Source of the DNA: Undaria pinnatifida
Taxonomy: Eukaryota > Sar > Phaeophyceae > Laminariales > Alariaceae
DNA: 64,000 nt
NCBI GenBank assembly: GCA_012845835.1
Contig: JABAKD010000017.1
Coordinates: 1,820,001 to 1,884,000, forward strand
Reading direction: 5' to 3'
The position numbers and the translations under genes are program-made. This document shows positions 1-11,400 of this stretch, piece by piece (within the stretch, counting starts at the first letter, position 1; each line of letters begins with the position of its first letter). Under the pieces are notes generated by a model. The model did no database searches and was not told the DNA's origin. It saw only the letters and a list, made by a program, of their open reading frames with translations.

Positions 1-261
1 ACGTGTTCACAGCGGGGGGAGGGGGGCGGGGGCGGCGGGAGGAGGGGAAAGAAGGAGGGAGGGAGAGAAGGAAGGAGAGCAGAAAAAACTAAAACAGGAT
101 GTCATGTATACGTTCGAGATTCGGCATTGCAGCGCGGGGACGGCCAAGCAAAGTTATATCTCTTGTGGGCTACGGTTTCTCCTCACGTTCCTTTCGAGGC
201 AGTGGTAGATGATGCACCCCTGACTACGGTACCGGGACACAAGAGACCCCGTAAATAGCCG

Positions 262-450
262 GGCTATTCACGGGTCATGCCCCGGTTCGCGGGTCGGGTC
301 AGGACCGTTCCAACACCTCGTGGGTCGGGTCACAAGGCGATCGAAATCTCACGCGCCGAGACGGGTCGGGTCGGGTCGGGAGGTTCTCCAAATGTCACGA
401 AGTCCGGATCGGATCCTTTCTCGCGGGTCGGATCGGGTCGGGGGTGGGAT
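262..450. repeat. Dispersed repeat E, GGGTCGGGT-rich
   Basis: Tracts of GGGTCGGGTC with spacers such as GATATTTGAAGACCTCCTG recur at 262-450, 3139-3365 and 25605-25765 (the last two mainly as the CCCGACCCG complement). The shared spacers show one family rather than independent simple repeats. Confidence 0.55.
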
Positions 451-577
451 CCGACTGATGAAAAATTCGACCAGTGAATACGCCGTGGTATATAGTACCC
501 AAGGTAAGAAACAGAAGCGTTGACCAACATTGGATTTCGTACTTTTTGTGCACTCCACACACGGTACAAACATCACA

Positions 578-720
578 CCCATACAGTAGTGGTCCCGCAT
601 TAATGCGGTACCCTGTAGTGCGAGCCCCCAGTTTAGTGCGGTGACAACCGTTGATAACGGCGTCAGTGCCGTGCCTTGTAGTGCGAGCCCCCAGATTAAG
701 CGGCGACAACCGCTTATCAT
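578..720. repeat. Dispersed repeat F, copy 1
   Basis: The segment GTAGTGCGAGCCCCCAGTTT and related sequence occur twice inside this copy, and again at 23686-23805 and 25825-25945. The common parts are a GTACCC(T) TGTAGTGCG block and CCCCCAG(C/T)TTAG. Confidence 0.5.
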
Positions 721-1539
721 GAACTGGTCCTATAGCGTACACACCGTACAATCCCAAATCTACTCTGGGTCCCCGTTCTATGCGGGAATGCCCTTCGGAT
801 AAGGCACCACGCTGGTGAGGCCCAAGGCCACGTCAAGGGCGGGGGCATGTAAAGGAGGGGGGCGTACTCATTTGTCGCTTGCCTTTGTCATTTGACCATA
901 CCATTGACCACGCATCCCTTTCGAGACGGAGCACCGTTCCTACTCCTAGTAGAGTCACCTCCAACGTTTGGGCGCTCATTACATTTTTCCATATATTGCA
1001 TAAAAACTGTTTTGCTTATCCTATCCCCTTCCTGTTCCACCGTCTCTCACACATACTATTTTCTAGGATAGCGATCTTTTTCTCGCTACTCTCTAGTCTA
1101 CGAAACTCTTCCATGTTACATTAGTCCATTTTCCTCATCTCTAACACATCCCATTCCTCCTTGCATATTTCACATTCTCCTACTATGTGAGTCCTACTCT
1201 ATATTCTAGTGCCACACGGGCACACATGTGCATCCAGGCTACGGCAACGCGGAGTCACTTCAAAGCCTTTTTTTTCAGATGCTGAGAGCCGGGGTCACCT
1301 TCAAGAGGTCTGTTTTCCGCGGCCCAGAGCCACCTAGCGTATTTCGATTTCGCAATTTGTGCCATGAAAATGTTCGTATGCTGCCCGCGCCAATACCATG
1401 TTTGAGTCCGTATAGGAGCGAGGTACCGGGCCACTAGCGTGAGCCGCCGAACCTCGGCAGCAAACACGGGGTTACTATCAGATACCGTGGCCACCTTCTG
1501 AGGGATCATCAATCTACGTAGATGTAGCGGGAGACGACG

Positions 1540-1580
1540 AGTCACAGGTACATGAGCCCCATGTCGAGCAGGAAAACACT
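1540..1580 (-). pseudogene. More distant relic of the exon G end
   Basis: On the minus strand this reads FLLDMGLMYL followed by a stop, and its DNA shares the segment ATGGGGCTCATGTACC with exon G. It lies about 800 bp downstream of exon G in the same intron. It is short, so chance similarity is possible. Confidence 0.4.
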
Positions 1581-1675
1581 GCCTAACGTTAGACGCGTGC
1601 TACAATAGAAAGTACAATATTTTCGGCTCCATAACCTACTATTTTCGGAGTGATGGGGGTCCTTAAACCCGCTTT

Positions 1676-1895
1676 TTGGGGTCCCAAAACCCCCTCCATA
1701 TACCAACGTCAAGTACATTCGTTAAAAAAAAAAAGAGTTTCCAGCTAAAAGGCGTTAACCCAATATCTCTGAACGTTTTCATTTTTTGTGCTGTGCCCTT
1801 CTTTTTATTCACTGTTATTTTAAGGGCCCCAAAATCCCTCCTTATACTCACTTCAAGCAATTTTGTCCGCAAAAAGGATTTCCAGTTGTAAAGGC
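1676..1895 (+). repeat. Repeat D (about 75 bp), two copies
   Basis: Each unit reads CCCAAAAYCCCTCC, TATACYNAYKTCAAGTA, then AAAAGGGTTTCCAGTTGTAA and AGGCGTTAA. Other copies lie at 4465-4535, 6108-6182, 6188-6266, 11902-11983 and, inverted, 24622-24712. Units often occur in pairs. Confidence 0.6.
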
Positions 1896-2184
1896 GTTAA
1901 GACATGACATTGTTCCTCGGGTTGCATATTCGCTGTTATCATAAATCAGTTTTTTTTTTGGGTGGGGCGGGGTATAGAGCTGCTCAAGAGAAGAGCCTTA
2001 GAGGCCAAAAAAGGAGCACCTCCACCGTTGCACCATTATATGTTGTTGTACGTAAATTCGTCGCCATTATCTAGACCGTGGACTCAGGGTATTCTCCAGT
2101 AGCCCTGGGGTCGAAGCACACCTCGCATGAAAACTAACAAAAAAGGACGATACAAGCACAGCGGTAGTCCGCCGCTGACCGCTC

Positions 2185-2330
2185 ATCGGTACGTTAGCCC
2201 CATGTCATGAACGTGCATCAGTTCCGCCACGTGAAGAAAAAAGCAAGGTATACGTAACGCCAAAACCATCGGTCACTGCTCACCGGCACTGTGAGACCCA
2301 TTTCATGAAGGCGCATCAATACCCCTCACG
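2185..2330 (-). pseudogene. Two decayed tandem copies of the exon G end
   Basis: Just inside the intron after exon G, about 2325-2283 reads MRLHEMGLTVP and about 2230-2190 reads MHVHDMGLTYR. Both match the exon end HLHEMGLMYR. Donor-like GTGAGC and ATGAGC follow in the same relative place as the true GTGAGT. These look like old duplicates of the exon-intron boundary. Neither copy keeps the preceding EERARFYAAEI part. Confidence 0.6.
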
Positions 2331-2362
2331 ATAAACCAAAAACAGCGTATACCATGACTCAC

Positions 2363-2475
2363 CGGTACATGAGGCCCATCTCGTGGAGGTGAAACAAGAC
2401 CAGCGCGATTTCTGCGGCGTAAAACCTTGCCCGCTCTTCGTCCAGGCGCTTGTCCGGCGATGCATCGATTGCGTC
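2363..2475 (-). CDS. RGS-kinase exon G: alpha-D/alpha-E, stops before the catalytic loop
   Basis: A CACACAG acceptor opens DAIDASPDKRLDEERARFYA, then AEIALVLFHLHEMGLMY, with the next Arg split at a strong GTGAGT donor. EERARFYAAEI and LHEMGLMYR are kinase subdomains V-VIa. The (R)DLKPEN catalytic loop should open the next exon, which I could not find between 1 and 2362. Confidence 0.88.
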
Positions 2476-5400
2476 CTGTGTGCGAAGAATGTTTATAAAC
2501 GCCGTATAGATCAGATAAAAAATTAGATCAGATCGCGCTCTCATCAGTCGAGACAGTGAGCCGTGCCGGGCAGAATACCGTGGCATGTCAAAAGTATTGT
2601 CTGTGCACGCCGAAATAAATAGGGTACACAATAACGGCGACGGGTTCAACAAACAAATTATGTGCCTAAGCCCTCAAAATTCTCTCTCCGTACACCATCA
2701 CGACCCGATGCCCTTCCCCCCTTGCCCCCGCCTCTCCACCCCTTCCCCGCGCCCCCTCCTCCCCCTTCCCTGCCTGTCCCGCCCTTCCGCCCCCGCCACT
2801 CTCTCCCCCAGCGCCACTCTCCCCTCTACCGCCCCTACCCTCCGGTTCCCTGTATTCCTTCCCCAACTGCCGTAACCCCTTCCCACCCGTCACCCCATGT
2901 AAATGACAGAATGGGCTGCGCGAGACGACATTCCGGCGAGGAGTCGGCCACCCGAAGCTTCGTTCTCGGCGAGAGGGATGTGAGCTCGGTCTCAAAGTAT
3001 TGCTCTGTTCGAAACAAAGCCGAAAAAAAAAAGACGGTGTGCTACAAAAACAAAACACACAGAACAAGGTCGTTGAGCATCACATTTTTGGGAGGAACTT
3101 TGATATATCGCGGCAAAAGAGGTGAAATGAAAAAAACAGGACTTTTCCACGGGTCAGGTCATGGCTTGCGGGTCGGATCGGGTGAGGGTGATCCGGTTCG
3201 ACCCGTGATATTTGAAGACCTCCTGCCCCGACCCGTCCTGTGATATTTCAAACACCTCCTGACCTGTCCCGACTCGACCCGGGACTCGAAACAAAAGTCC
3301 TGACCCGATCCGCGGACCGGGTCATGACCCGATCCGCGGGCCGGGTCATGACCCGTGGAAAGCCCTGTTAAAACACGAATTGGGGATCCCTTCGTGAGGA
3401 CCTCTCTTCCTCACTCGGTCACTAGCTTTGAGAACAAGAAAAGCGAAAAAGAGATCCTATGAACGACTCCACCGCATTTAGATATGGAACGAGTACATGG
3501 CACCCTTGGAAAAATTGAACGAAACATCGGGTGGGCAAACTAGTTTCAGCTTTCGTCCCTCTCCATGCGGGTTACATAGCATCGGCGCGAAGAACGATTA
3601 CGGGGGGGGCATATACCTTCAAAGAGTAATACCTCCGAAAGAAAGGCGCGGCCTCCAAAGCGTCACGCAGCTTGCAAAGATGATTGATCGGCCATGACAC
3701 TGACCGAACTCAAACACCTGACGTACATGAAGTAGAGTCGTTCTCCCATAGTGCGGCAGGGGTTGTAGTTGTTGAATTAACTAATAATGTGTCTGTCCGG
3801 TTAAGTTCCTCAAGGGTGGAACTATCGGGTAGTAAGATATTTTTTACCAACGTATTCGTTTTAGGACTAGCGAGTAAACACGTTGGTCGGATTGCGCGGA
3901 CGAATGCCTTCGAAGTCTTCGAAGTCGTGCAAATGTTTCGGGTGAGACACTGAGCTCCTCATGTAAGAGACTCAGAATTTTCTGCTGTCCCCCTCGCTTG
4001 GAACGACTCGAAAACGTGCCACAACCTTTATCGCAGCAAGCGTCAAAGACCGAGGAGCCCCACCGGGGAAAAACACCTTACGACACGTGCTACGGTCGGA
4101 CACGCCAGCATCTCCATGGGATGCTTCACGGCCTCGCGGGTTCCAGCTCTCGTCCGCGTGCCTGCCCATTCTTGTTGTGTGGTGCTACTGCTGTAGTCCA
4201 ATACTGAACCCATCATAGCAATGTATTTTGTTTTCCTTCTACGTGGAAGACGAAAACCGAACAGTGAAATCGTCAGCAGCATGCGGTAGGGCGTACTATA
4301 TACGGCAGAGGTAGCAGTGTTTTGGGCCCAGTGGCCTATTCATATGACGAGCGTCTCAAACTGAGGAAACGCCAAATATATTTGGAAGCCTCGATAGTGT
4401 TTCCTAATGTATTAGTCGCACAACTAGCCCACGGGGGTTTCACATCGATATTAATAGCTTTGGAACCTCAAAATCTCTTCCTATACCATATTCAAGTAAA
4501 TTTGTCTTCAAAAAGGGTTTCCAGTTGTAAATTAGCAATGCTTGAAAAAAAGTCGAGTCATATATGAGGAATGGAGGGCTCCTGAGGTGAGGACATCCTG
4601 GAAAAAATGAGATCCACCTCCTACAGTCGCATGCATCGGTAGTCGTGCACCTACAGTAAATGACTATTTTAGTCCGTGCAACTTAGCGCTTCACCCATTT
4701 CCAACTCCTAAAACAATTTCCTCGTCAAATTCCAAGTGTTTTGTCCCCATATCGGGACTGCGTCGCTAAACGGGCTAATGCCATCCCCCCAAAAGGTATT
4801 CATACAATATATCACGGTAGCCGATGGACACACCCACGGCCTGCGTATCGAACAACATGAATCCATGAAAAGGAAACGCGGTGTTCTTGAGCGATATCGC
4901 TCAGGTTCGTAGATGGGGATCGTGAATTGGTCGCCTGAAAAGACACAGGCTGCGGTAGGGGGTTCACTGTTGGGGGTATTTTTTCTAAAGTCGCTCGGGG
5001 TCACTTCCGCGAGTGACCCCCCAGCTCATTTTGCGATCTCAAGCTTTCGCGCTGTTCTAAGGTTGCAGCACTAATCCGCAATGGTATGGCAAGCTACACC
5101 GCGCCAAAAAAAAATGCAGTCACTCCAGGGGGGAGGCACATCATAACATCATCATAACATCATCATAACATCATCATAACATCATCATAACATCATCATA
5201 ACATCATCATAACATCATCATAACATCATCATAACATCATCATAACATCATCATAACATCATCATAACATCATCACAACATCATCGTAACATCATCATAA
5301 CATTATCATAACATCGTTGTAACATCATCATAACATCATCATAACATCATCACAACATCATCATAACATCATCATAGCATCATGAAAAATATCATCATAA

Positions 5401-8400
5401 AATCATCATAACATCATCACAACATCATCGTAACATATCATAGCATTGTCATAACATCACCATAACATCATCATAACATCATCATAACATCATCACAACA
5501 TCATCGTAACATCATCATAACATTATCATAACATCGTTGTAACATCCTCCCTACTAATACCGTACCCTTAGTCAAATTTGCTAACAGGTACATGGGTATC
5601 GCTATCGTGGCACCGCTCTTATTTCTGCCGTTATCCTAGCACGAGCCCTGTCAGTCCGATAAAAAAAGCCCAAAACCACAGTAGTGGTGCCTCTACAGTA
5701 TCGGTATATGTGTCAGACGAAAATACCGGCGTTACAGCGTCAACCGGCAATACTCCGTACACTTGCCACTACCGATTTTTTACCCATACGTGCCAAGCAA
5801 TTCCACAGGGCACTATAGCGGGCAGCCGGCACTCTACTCAACCGGCGCTATAGAGGGGGGCCACTCCGCACAACGCCAATACCGTTTTGTTTCCTGTACG
5901 TGCCAAGCAATCGCACCGGCATTATAGCGGGCAACCGGCACTTCTCAACCGGCGCTGTTGAGATACCACGATTGTCCCTCTAACGTCGAACGCTCCAGAG
6001 GCAGAGGAGCCTCCCCCCAAATACGCGTGCTATGATTGAGGTACCCCTTTTGCTTGGTGGGGAAAACTATTTTTCTCCGATAACGGAGACTCCTTTAACC
6101 CCTTCAGAGCTCAAACCCCGTCCCTATGCTAATGCCAAGTAATGTTTCCCCCAAAACGGGTTTCTAGTTGTAAAGGCGTTAACCCCTCCAGAGCCCAAAT
6201 CCCTTCCCTATCAATTCCAAGCATTTTCCCCCAAAAACAGGTTTCGATTTGTGAAAGGCGTTAACCCAAAAATTTCGAAAGGGATATTCTTGTTTTGCAC
6301 TACATTGTTTCTTAATATGTATATGTACGTAGGCCATAGGGTTTTAGTTCATCGGGTCGCACTTTCTCGCAGAATCAGCTTTGGGGGGCCTCAAGCCAAG
6401 ACCTTGCGGGGCAAAGAAAAAAAACTCCTCCACCCTACCTAGTGTTTCAAGTGTAACCTATAATATACTAGTCCAGACGTTGTTCCTAGCCCGGTCCTAT
6501 ATACGGCGACCCACTGTTAGCAGGATGACATTACACACACAAAAAGGAAGGCATCGATCGCCACCTTTCAGGCGAGCGCTCCCACACGCTACGACTGCTG
6601 CTGTGTTTCGATTGAGGTTCACATGCACCTGGAAAGACCAGCCAACAAAATAAACTTTAGTCAAGCGCTATTAAACAAACGAACGAGTGTGGATGCGTTT
6701 TAGTTCTCCTTCCTTTTTTTATACTTCGCCCTGCTGACAGTGGATCTCCGTCATAGCACGAACATCGTCAGCGAGGAAAACATGGGGCAGCAAGAGCTTG
6801 GCCTCACACTACTGCAGCGCGCATCCGGTACGGTACGGGCACCTGAATGCTCCCAGAGGTGACGAGGTTGAGCACGAGGATCGCGTGCTGCGTTGTCTGG
6901 AACGCGTAGTCCATGTGCAGCATGAAGGGGTGGCTGCATTTCTCGAAGATAATCTGTCGCATCGCACGTCAAAACGGAACAAAACGGGAGGGGGCGGGGA
7001 CATACACGCACAAGCACACACACGGTCGATTATCTGGTAGCTGGAACATCATTTGTCGTATTGTGCATACTATAAGGGCTCCGCTCCGGGGGCGGCTGAC
7101 GCCGCCCGCTTCGCTCGCTCAAGGAAGAACACAATCAAAAGGGGGCAGAAAGAAGAGACCCATGATTTGGCGCGACTAGCGATTTGATCATGCCGAAAGT
7201 TGCTTGTGCAACGCCATCAATAGCTGCCCTGTGCTGTGCACTGTTAGGCCTGGGAACGGAATTTTTTTAGACGTGATATTTGGAAAAAAAAATGTCCCGT
7301 GGTCGTTCTCTACGAAAAAAAAACTCTTCAGGAAATCCACCAATCAGCGATGGGGAAAACAAAACCACGTCACGGCAAAAAGCTGTTCGGAGCGTGGCGA
7401 TCATAAAAAAAGCACTGCTGCCACAGGCCGCCATCACCCTTTTGCTAAAAAAGAGTCAGCCCACCGGGGTGCCTTTACTTCTCGTACGAAGCGTACTGCT
7501 GTACAGCCCCGGGCCCAGAGCGCAGAGCAGCAGCGTACACATGGACGCACGAGCGTGAGCGGCCCCATGGGCTCGGCGGCCGGCAGCACGACGGTGTTGC
7601 CCCACATGTGATACGAAGGGATTAAGCAGTAGGGGCTGATCTCTTGCTTCTTGGCTGCTGCTGCTGCTGCTGCTGCTGCTGTGCAAGCCCCTGGGCCGTG
7701 CTGCACCGCGCATGGTATACGGCGCCGCCCGTATACCTCCGTGGCGGCGCGCCCCACCTCTAGCCCACGTGTACGTTGTTGCTGTACGTGCCGCTGGGCT
7801 TGAGTCTTGGCCAAGGCTTCTTTCTCACCACAAGCCTGGGGTCAGGCTACAAGGTCGTATTTTCTGTACTCGCGCACTCGTACTCGTACTATACGAGTCA
7901 TTGTCAACCACTCCCGGTTCACTTGGACTTTTTTTTTCCGTACTGGTACTATACGAGTCATTGTCAACCACTCCCGGTTCACTTGGATATTTTTTTTCCG
8001 TTTGCCCTTGGTCGAGGTTCCTTCTGGTTTTTCGAATTGCCCATCACGAAATCGATTGTCGTGGTCCCCCAAAAAGCGACTGAAGGGGCGATTTTCCGCC
8101 AGATCGTTCTCTACGGATACTACGTCGATTCGAGCGGGGTTTGTTTTACTGTATGCTGCACATCCCAATGCGGAGTATGACTATGTGTTTCAGCACTACT
8201 CAAGCACGCCATAAGAGCAAGAGGCAGAAACCACAGGACAACATGTTTCTCCGCACCTTTCCGTCTATAAGAACGTGAATTTGTACTCCTGTGCTACAAA
8301 AAGCGGGTAATCCGAACGGCATGTGCCTGTGTGAGGTGACTGTATGACGTCAAGATCGAAATTATCTCCGCCTCCGAGATATATCACATACAAGTTCTCT

Positions 8401-11400
8401 GTGCACCTACACTAAAACCAAGTAGTTAGGGGTATGGCGGTAGTGTTACTTTTTCAGAATTTTTCATTTTTTGGCTGGTCTATCCAAATAGCCTGTCGCT
8501 TTTGTGGGTCAAAATAGACCTCCAGTCCCCCCCTTAACTGTGCTGTGTGCTTGTTGGCGATGTAACGTTTTGATCGGCGATACGGGTGTAGTTTGAGGGG
8601 GGAAAAAACATGGGGACCGAGAGAGGACAATCAACTGAAGAAAGCGAAAAGACGAGTACACAGCACGTACATACAGGTACCTGGTACTTCGCATCATATA
8701 CCTGGTATTGCTGTATGGTCAAAATAAAGCACAGCGCAACACGAAACAGCATCGCACCGGAGGGCAATGCACGGCACTACACGGCCCGCACGGCGCTGCG
8801 CTGCTGAGCTATATATATATATATATATCTGTGGGCTGACATAAGCTTGGGGGTGCACTTACTGATTCAACATAATGTACTACATACAAACCTGGTGTTG
8901 TTTTACTAAGAGTAAGTACCGGTACGTGGTATGATACTTCGAATGGTACTGACATGTATAAAATAGTTAGCAAAGCACGCAGCACGGCAAACCACGGCAA
9001 ACCACCGCATAGTATTGCACCGCATGGCAAGGCACGGCACCGCAGGGCACCGAACGGCGCCGCACGGCGCTGGGCTCTGCTGAGCTAGCGCTGCGGTGCG
9101 CTCATGAGCTGAGCTGAGCTGAGCTGAGCTGAGCTGAGCGAATGAGCCACGCTGGGCCCAGCTCGGACCTGGTATGACACCACGGGCACGAAAAAGCAAG
9201 TACAGCAACGCACTCAGCACGGGACAACACGGCACAGCACCGCACAACATCGCACAGCATCGCACAGTACCGCACCGCACGACAAGGCACGCCAGGGCAC
9301 GCCGGAGCACGCCAGGGCACGCCAGGGAACGGTGTTGCGCTGCTGAGCTAGCGTTGAGGTGCGCTGCTGGGAGGAGCTGCGCAGATGATGTGATGAGCCA
9401 AGTTGAGATCATCAGGCTGGACCTGGCAGCCTGGTATGATGATGCTTCGTACAACTACAAATAATACGTCAAGGAAGAAATCAAAGAAAAGATGGACCGT
9501 TTCGCAAGAAACGAAGGGAGGTGGTGTCCAGGTAGTACGTGGTATTTCCAAAAAACAGAAGTTTGAACTTAGGGGAAGCAAAAATGTCCCGGAAGACGTT
9601 CAACTTGCAAAAAAAAAGAAAAACTGAGAAGTACTGTTTCAGGCATCCGAGCCCGCTCAGCCGTACGGAGAGGAGACTATCGTGAAGTTAGTGTGGGAAG
9701 CGAAAAAAATGGAGGCCGCTCAAGAATCGATACTTGTAAGTGGTTATACAAAAACTGGATCACAACGGGGGAAGGGGGGGGGGCAAACAAACACGCACAA
9801 GCGTGTATATGGATACGCACAAAGACAATAGCTACGGTTGCCATTAAAAAAGATGTCCAAGAACTTCTTGGATAGAAGCATCATATACTTTGTATACATA
9901 TATTACGACAGAAACGATGCCACACTCTATGGTCTCAATATTTAGGCCAAATATGAGTACACCCCCACTCCCTCCCCTAGCCTCTCCGGCTTACCTTTTC
10001 GTTGTCGACTTTGGAGGTATCGCTCTCGAAGCTCCGGAGAAGCTCTTTCTTGTACTGGATCTTCATGGCGTAGTGACGGCCGGTACTCTCTTTCACCACG
10101 TGCACCTGTCGTGTAGATCAAACCAGCAACGACATCACGAGATGGCTTTTTTAGGCCGAAAAAAGAAAATAAATACCTGGTATGTGCCAGGCGACGGCCG
10201 TTTTGGGCAGGAGAAAACAACGAAACGGCAGAAGACAGCAAATCAATCATGACAGAGTGTAATTTTCGGCAGAAAAATAAGGTGGGACAAAAGTGCCGAA
10301 ATTCCCCCAAAATCACAAATGACCAAAGTTCTGTCGAAACAAAAGCAAAGCACCTCAGTTGGTGCGCGTTTTGCAAAAGCTCATAGAGCTCATGCGAAAA
10401 GTTTCATGGTCTAACTCCAAAAAAGCGGCGGCGGCGACATTGTGTGCTGAAATAGTTTGACGCTTAGCGTGAATCAGCCTGTAGCGGAACGCTTGCTGGC
10501 ACAGTAGATAATAACCGGCGGATGTTTGTGGCCATTACAATTTTGTCAATACGTTTCGCACGCTTGTATTTTGCTACAAGTTGAGAAGGGTAAGCGCCAA
10601 ATATTGGTAGACGCCACCTGCATTCCTGTTTTATCCCCACGCCTGCTTCCCCGACCATTAGCAACCGTACAACAGTACGGCAGTACGAGAAGCATTAGGG
10701 TTGCGCCGAAGATAGCGTCGCTGCTCGAAACAGCAGCGCGCAGGGCAGGGGAAAGTTCAATCGAATCGTCTTCGACCATAAGTTACCAGGTACCAGGTAT
10801 GGTTCTACAAAACGTCAAGTTAATCAAGGAAAAAAGCCGAGTTTTCCGTTGTGGCGGGAAATGTCAGCAGAAGCTATTATTTTTACGAAGGCGGAAAGGC
10901 CAACAAAAACATTTTGTATCGGTCGTAAAGCAACAATTTTGTTCCTTTGCTTGGCGATGGGATTGTTTCAACATGTCGTTTCAACAACACTGAACGGGAA
11001 ATACAGCAACCGTTTCTTCTCGACGGAAATGGGAAAACAAACGCCGATGCCTCGCCGCGTAAACGTAAACTTAAAACTCTTTAATTTTTTTCGGTGATAG
11101 GCCATCTGAGCCAAAAGTTTTGTGTGAACGGAAGTTGCGCTGAAAGGCTAAGTTGGGCGTCGGGAGGTCAACACAAAGTTCGTGTCTTGTAGGGTTTGCA
11201 TGCGGAAGGCCATACAAAACAGGCTTCCTGGCGACGGGCGTCAGTAAAACTACTTTTCGGCCGCGGTAAGTGTAGTTTTGAAACACAAGTTTCACATGTC
11301 GGCCGAAGCCCATGGAAGTAAAGGTTGTTTCCGACGGAAACCGCAGCCAAAGCCGCTTCTTGGCCGACGAAAGATCAAGTAAAAGTTCAACAAAACGAAA

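Larger units (their letters stand above)
1..2362. other. Intron of the RGS-kinase gene, no exon found
   Basis: It contains GGGTCGGG-rich repeats (262-450), a dispersed CCCGCATTAATGCGG-type repeat (578-720), a MITE-A end near 1587, two copies of the 75-bp repeat D (1676-1895) and the exon relics described separately. I searched the minus strand for the DLKPEN and DFG blocks and did not find them. Confidence 0.6.
2476..6842. other. RGS-kinase intron with satellites and repeats
   Basis: A 4.4-kb intron. It holds a C-rich tract (2700-2890), repeat E (3139-3365), repeat J (3795-4010), a repeat D unit (4465-4535), an 11-bp minisatellite (5137-5547) and tandem repeat D (6108-6266). I see no supported exon here. 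Confidence 0.6.
6954..9994. other. RGS-kinase intron with repeat G, tandem duplications and GC-skewed repeats
   Basis: A 3-kb intron containing repeat G (7074-7250), a (CTG)8 run near 7657, a 60-bp tandem duplication (7880-8000), a TA run (8808-8828) and the CACGGCACC/GAGCT repeat block (8690-9430). Open frames here are low-complexity and lack splice support. Confidence 0.55.

Noticed and set aside
2662-3243. Pro-rich plus-strand ORF
   Set aside because: It is generated by a C-rich tract and repeat E inside an intron.
5137-5547. CRISPR-like array
   Set aside because: Units are directly adjacent 11-mers without unique spacers; it is a minisatellite.
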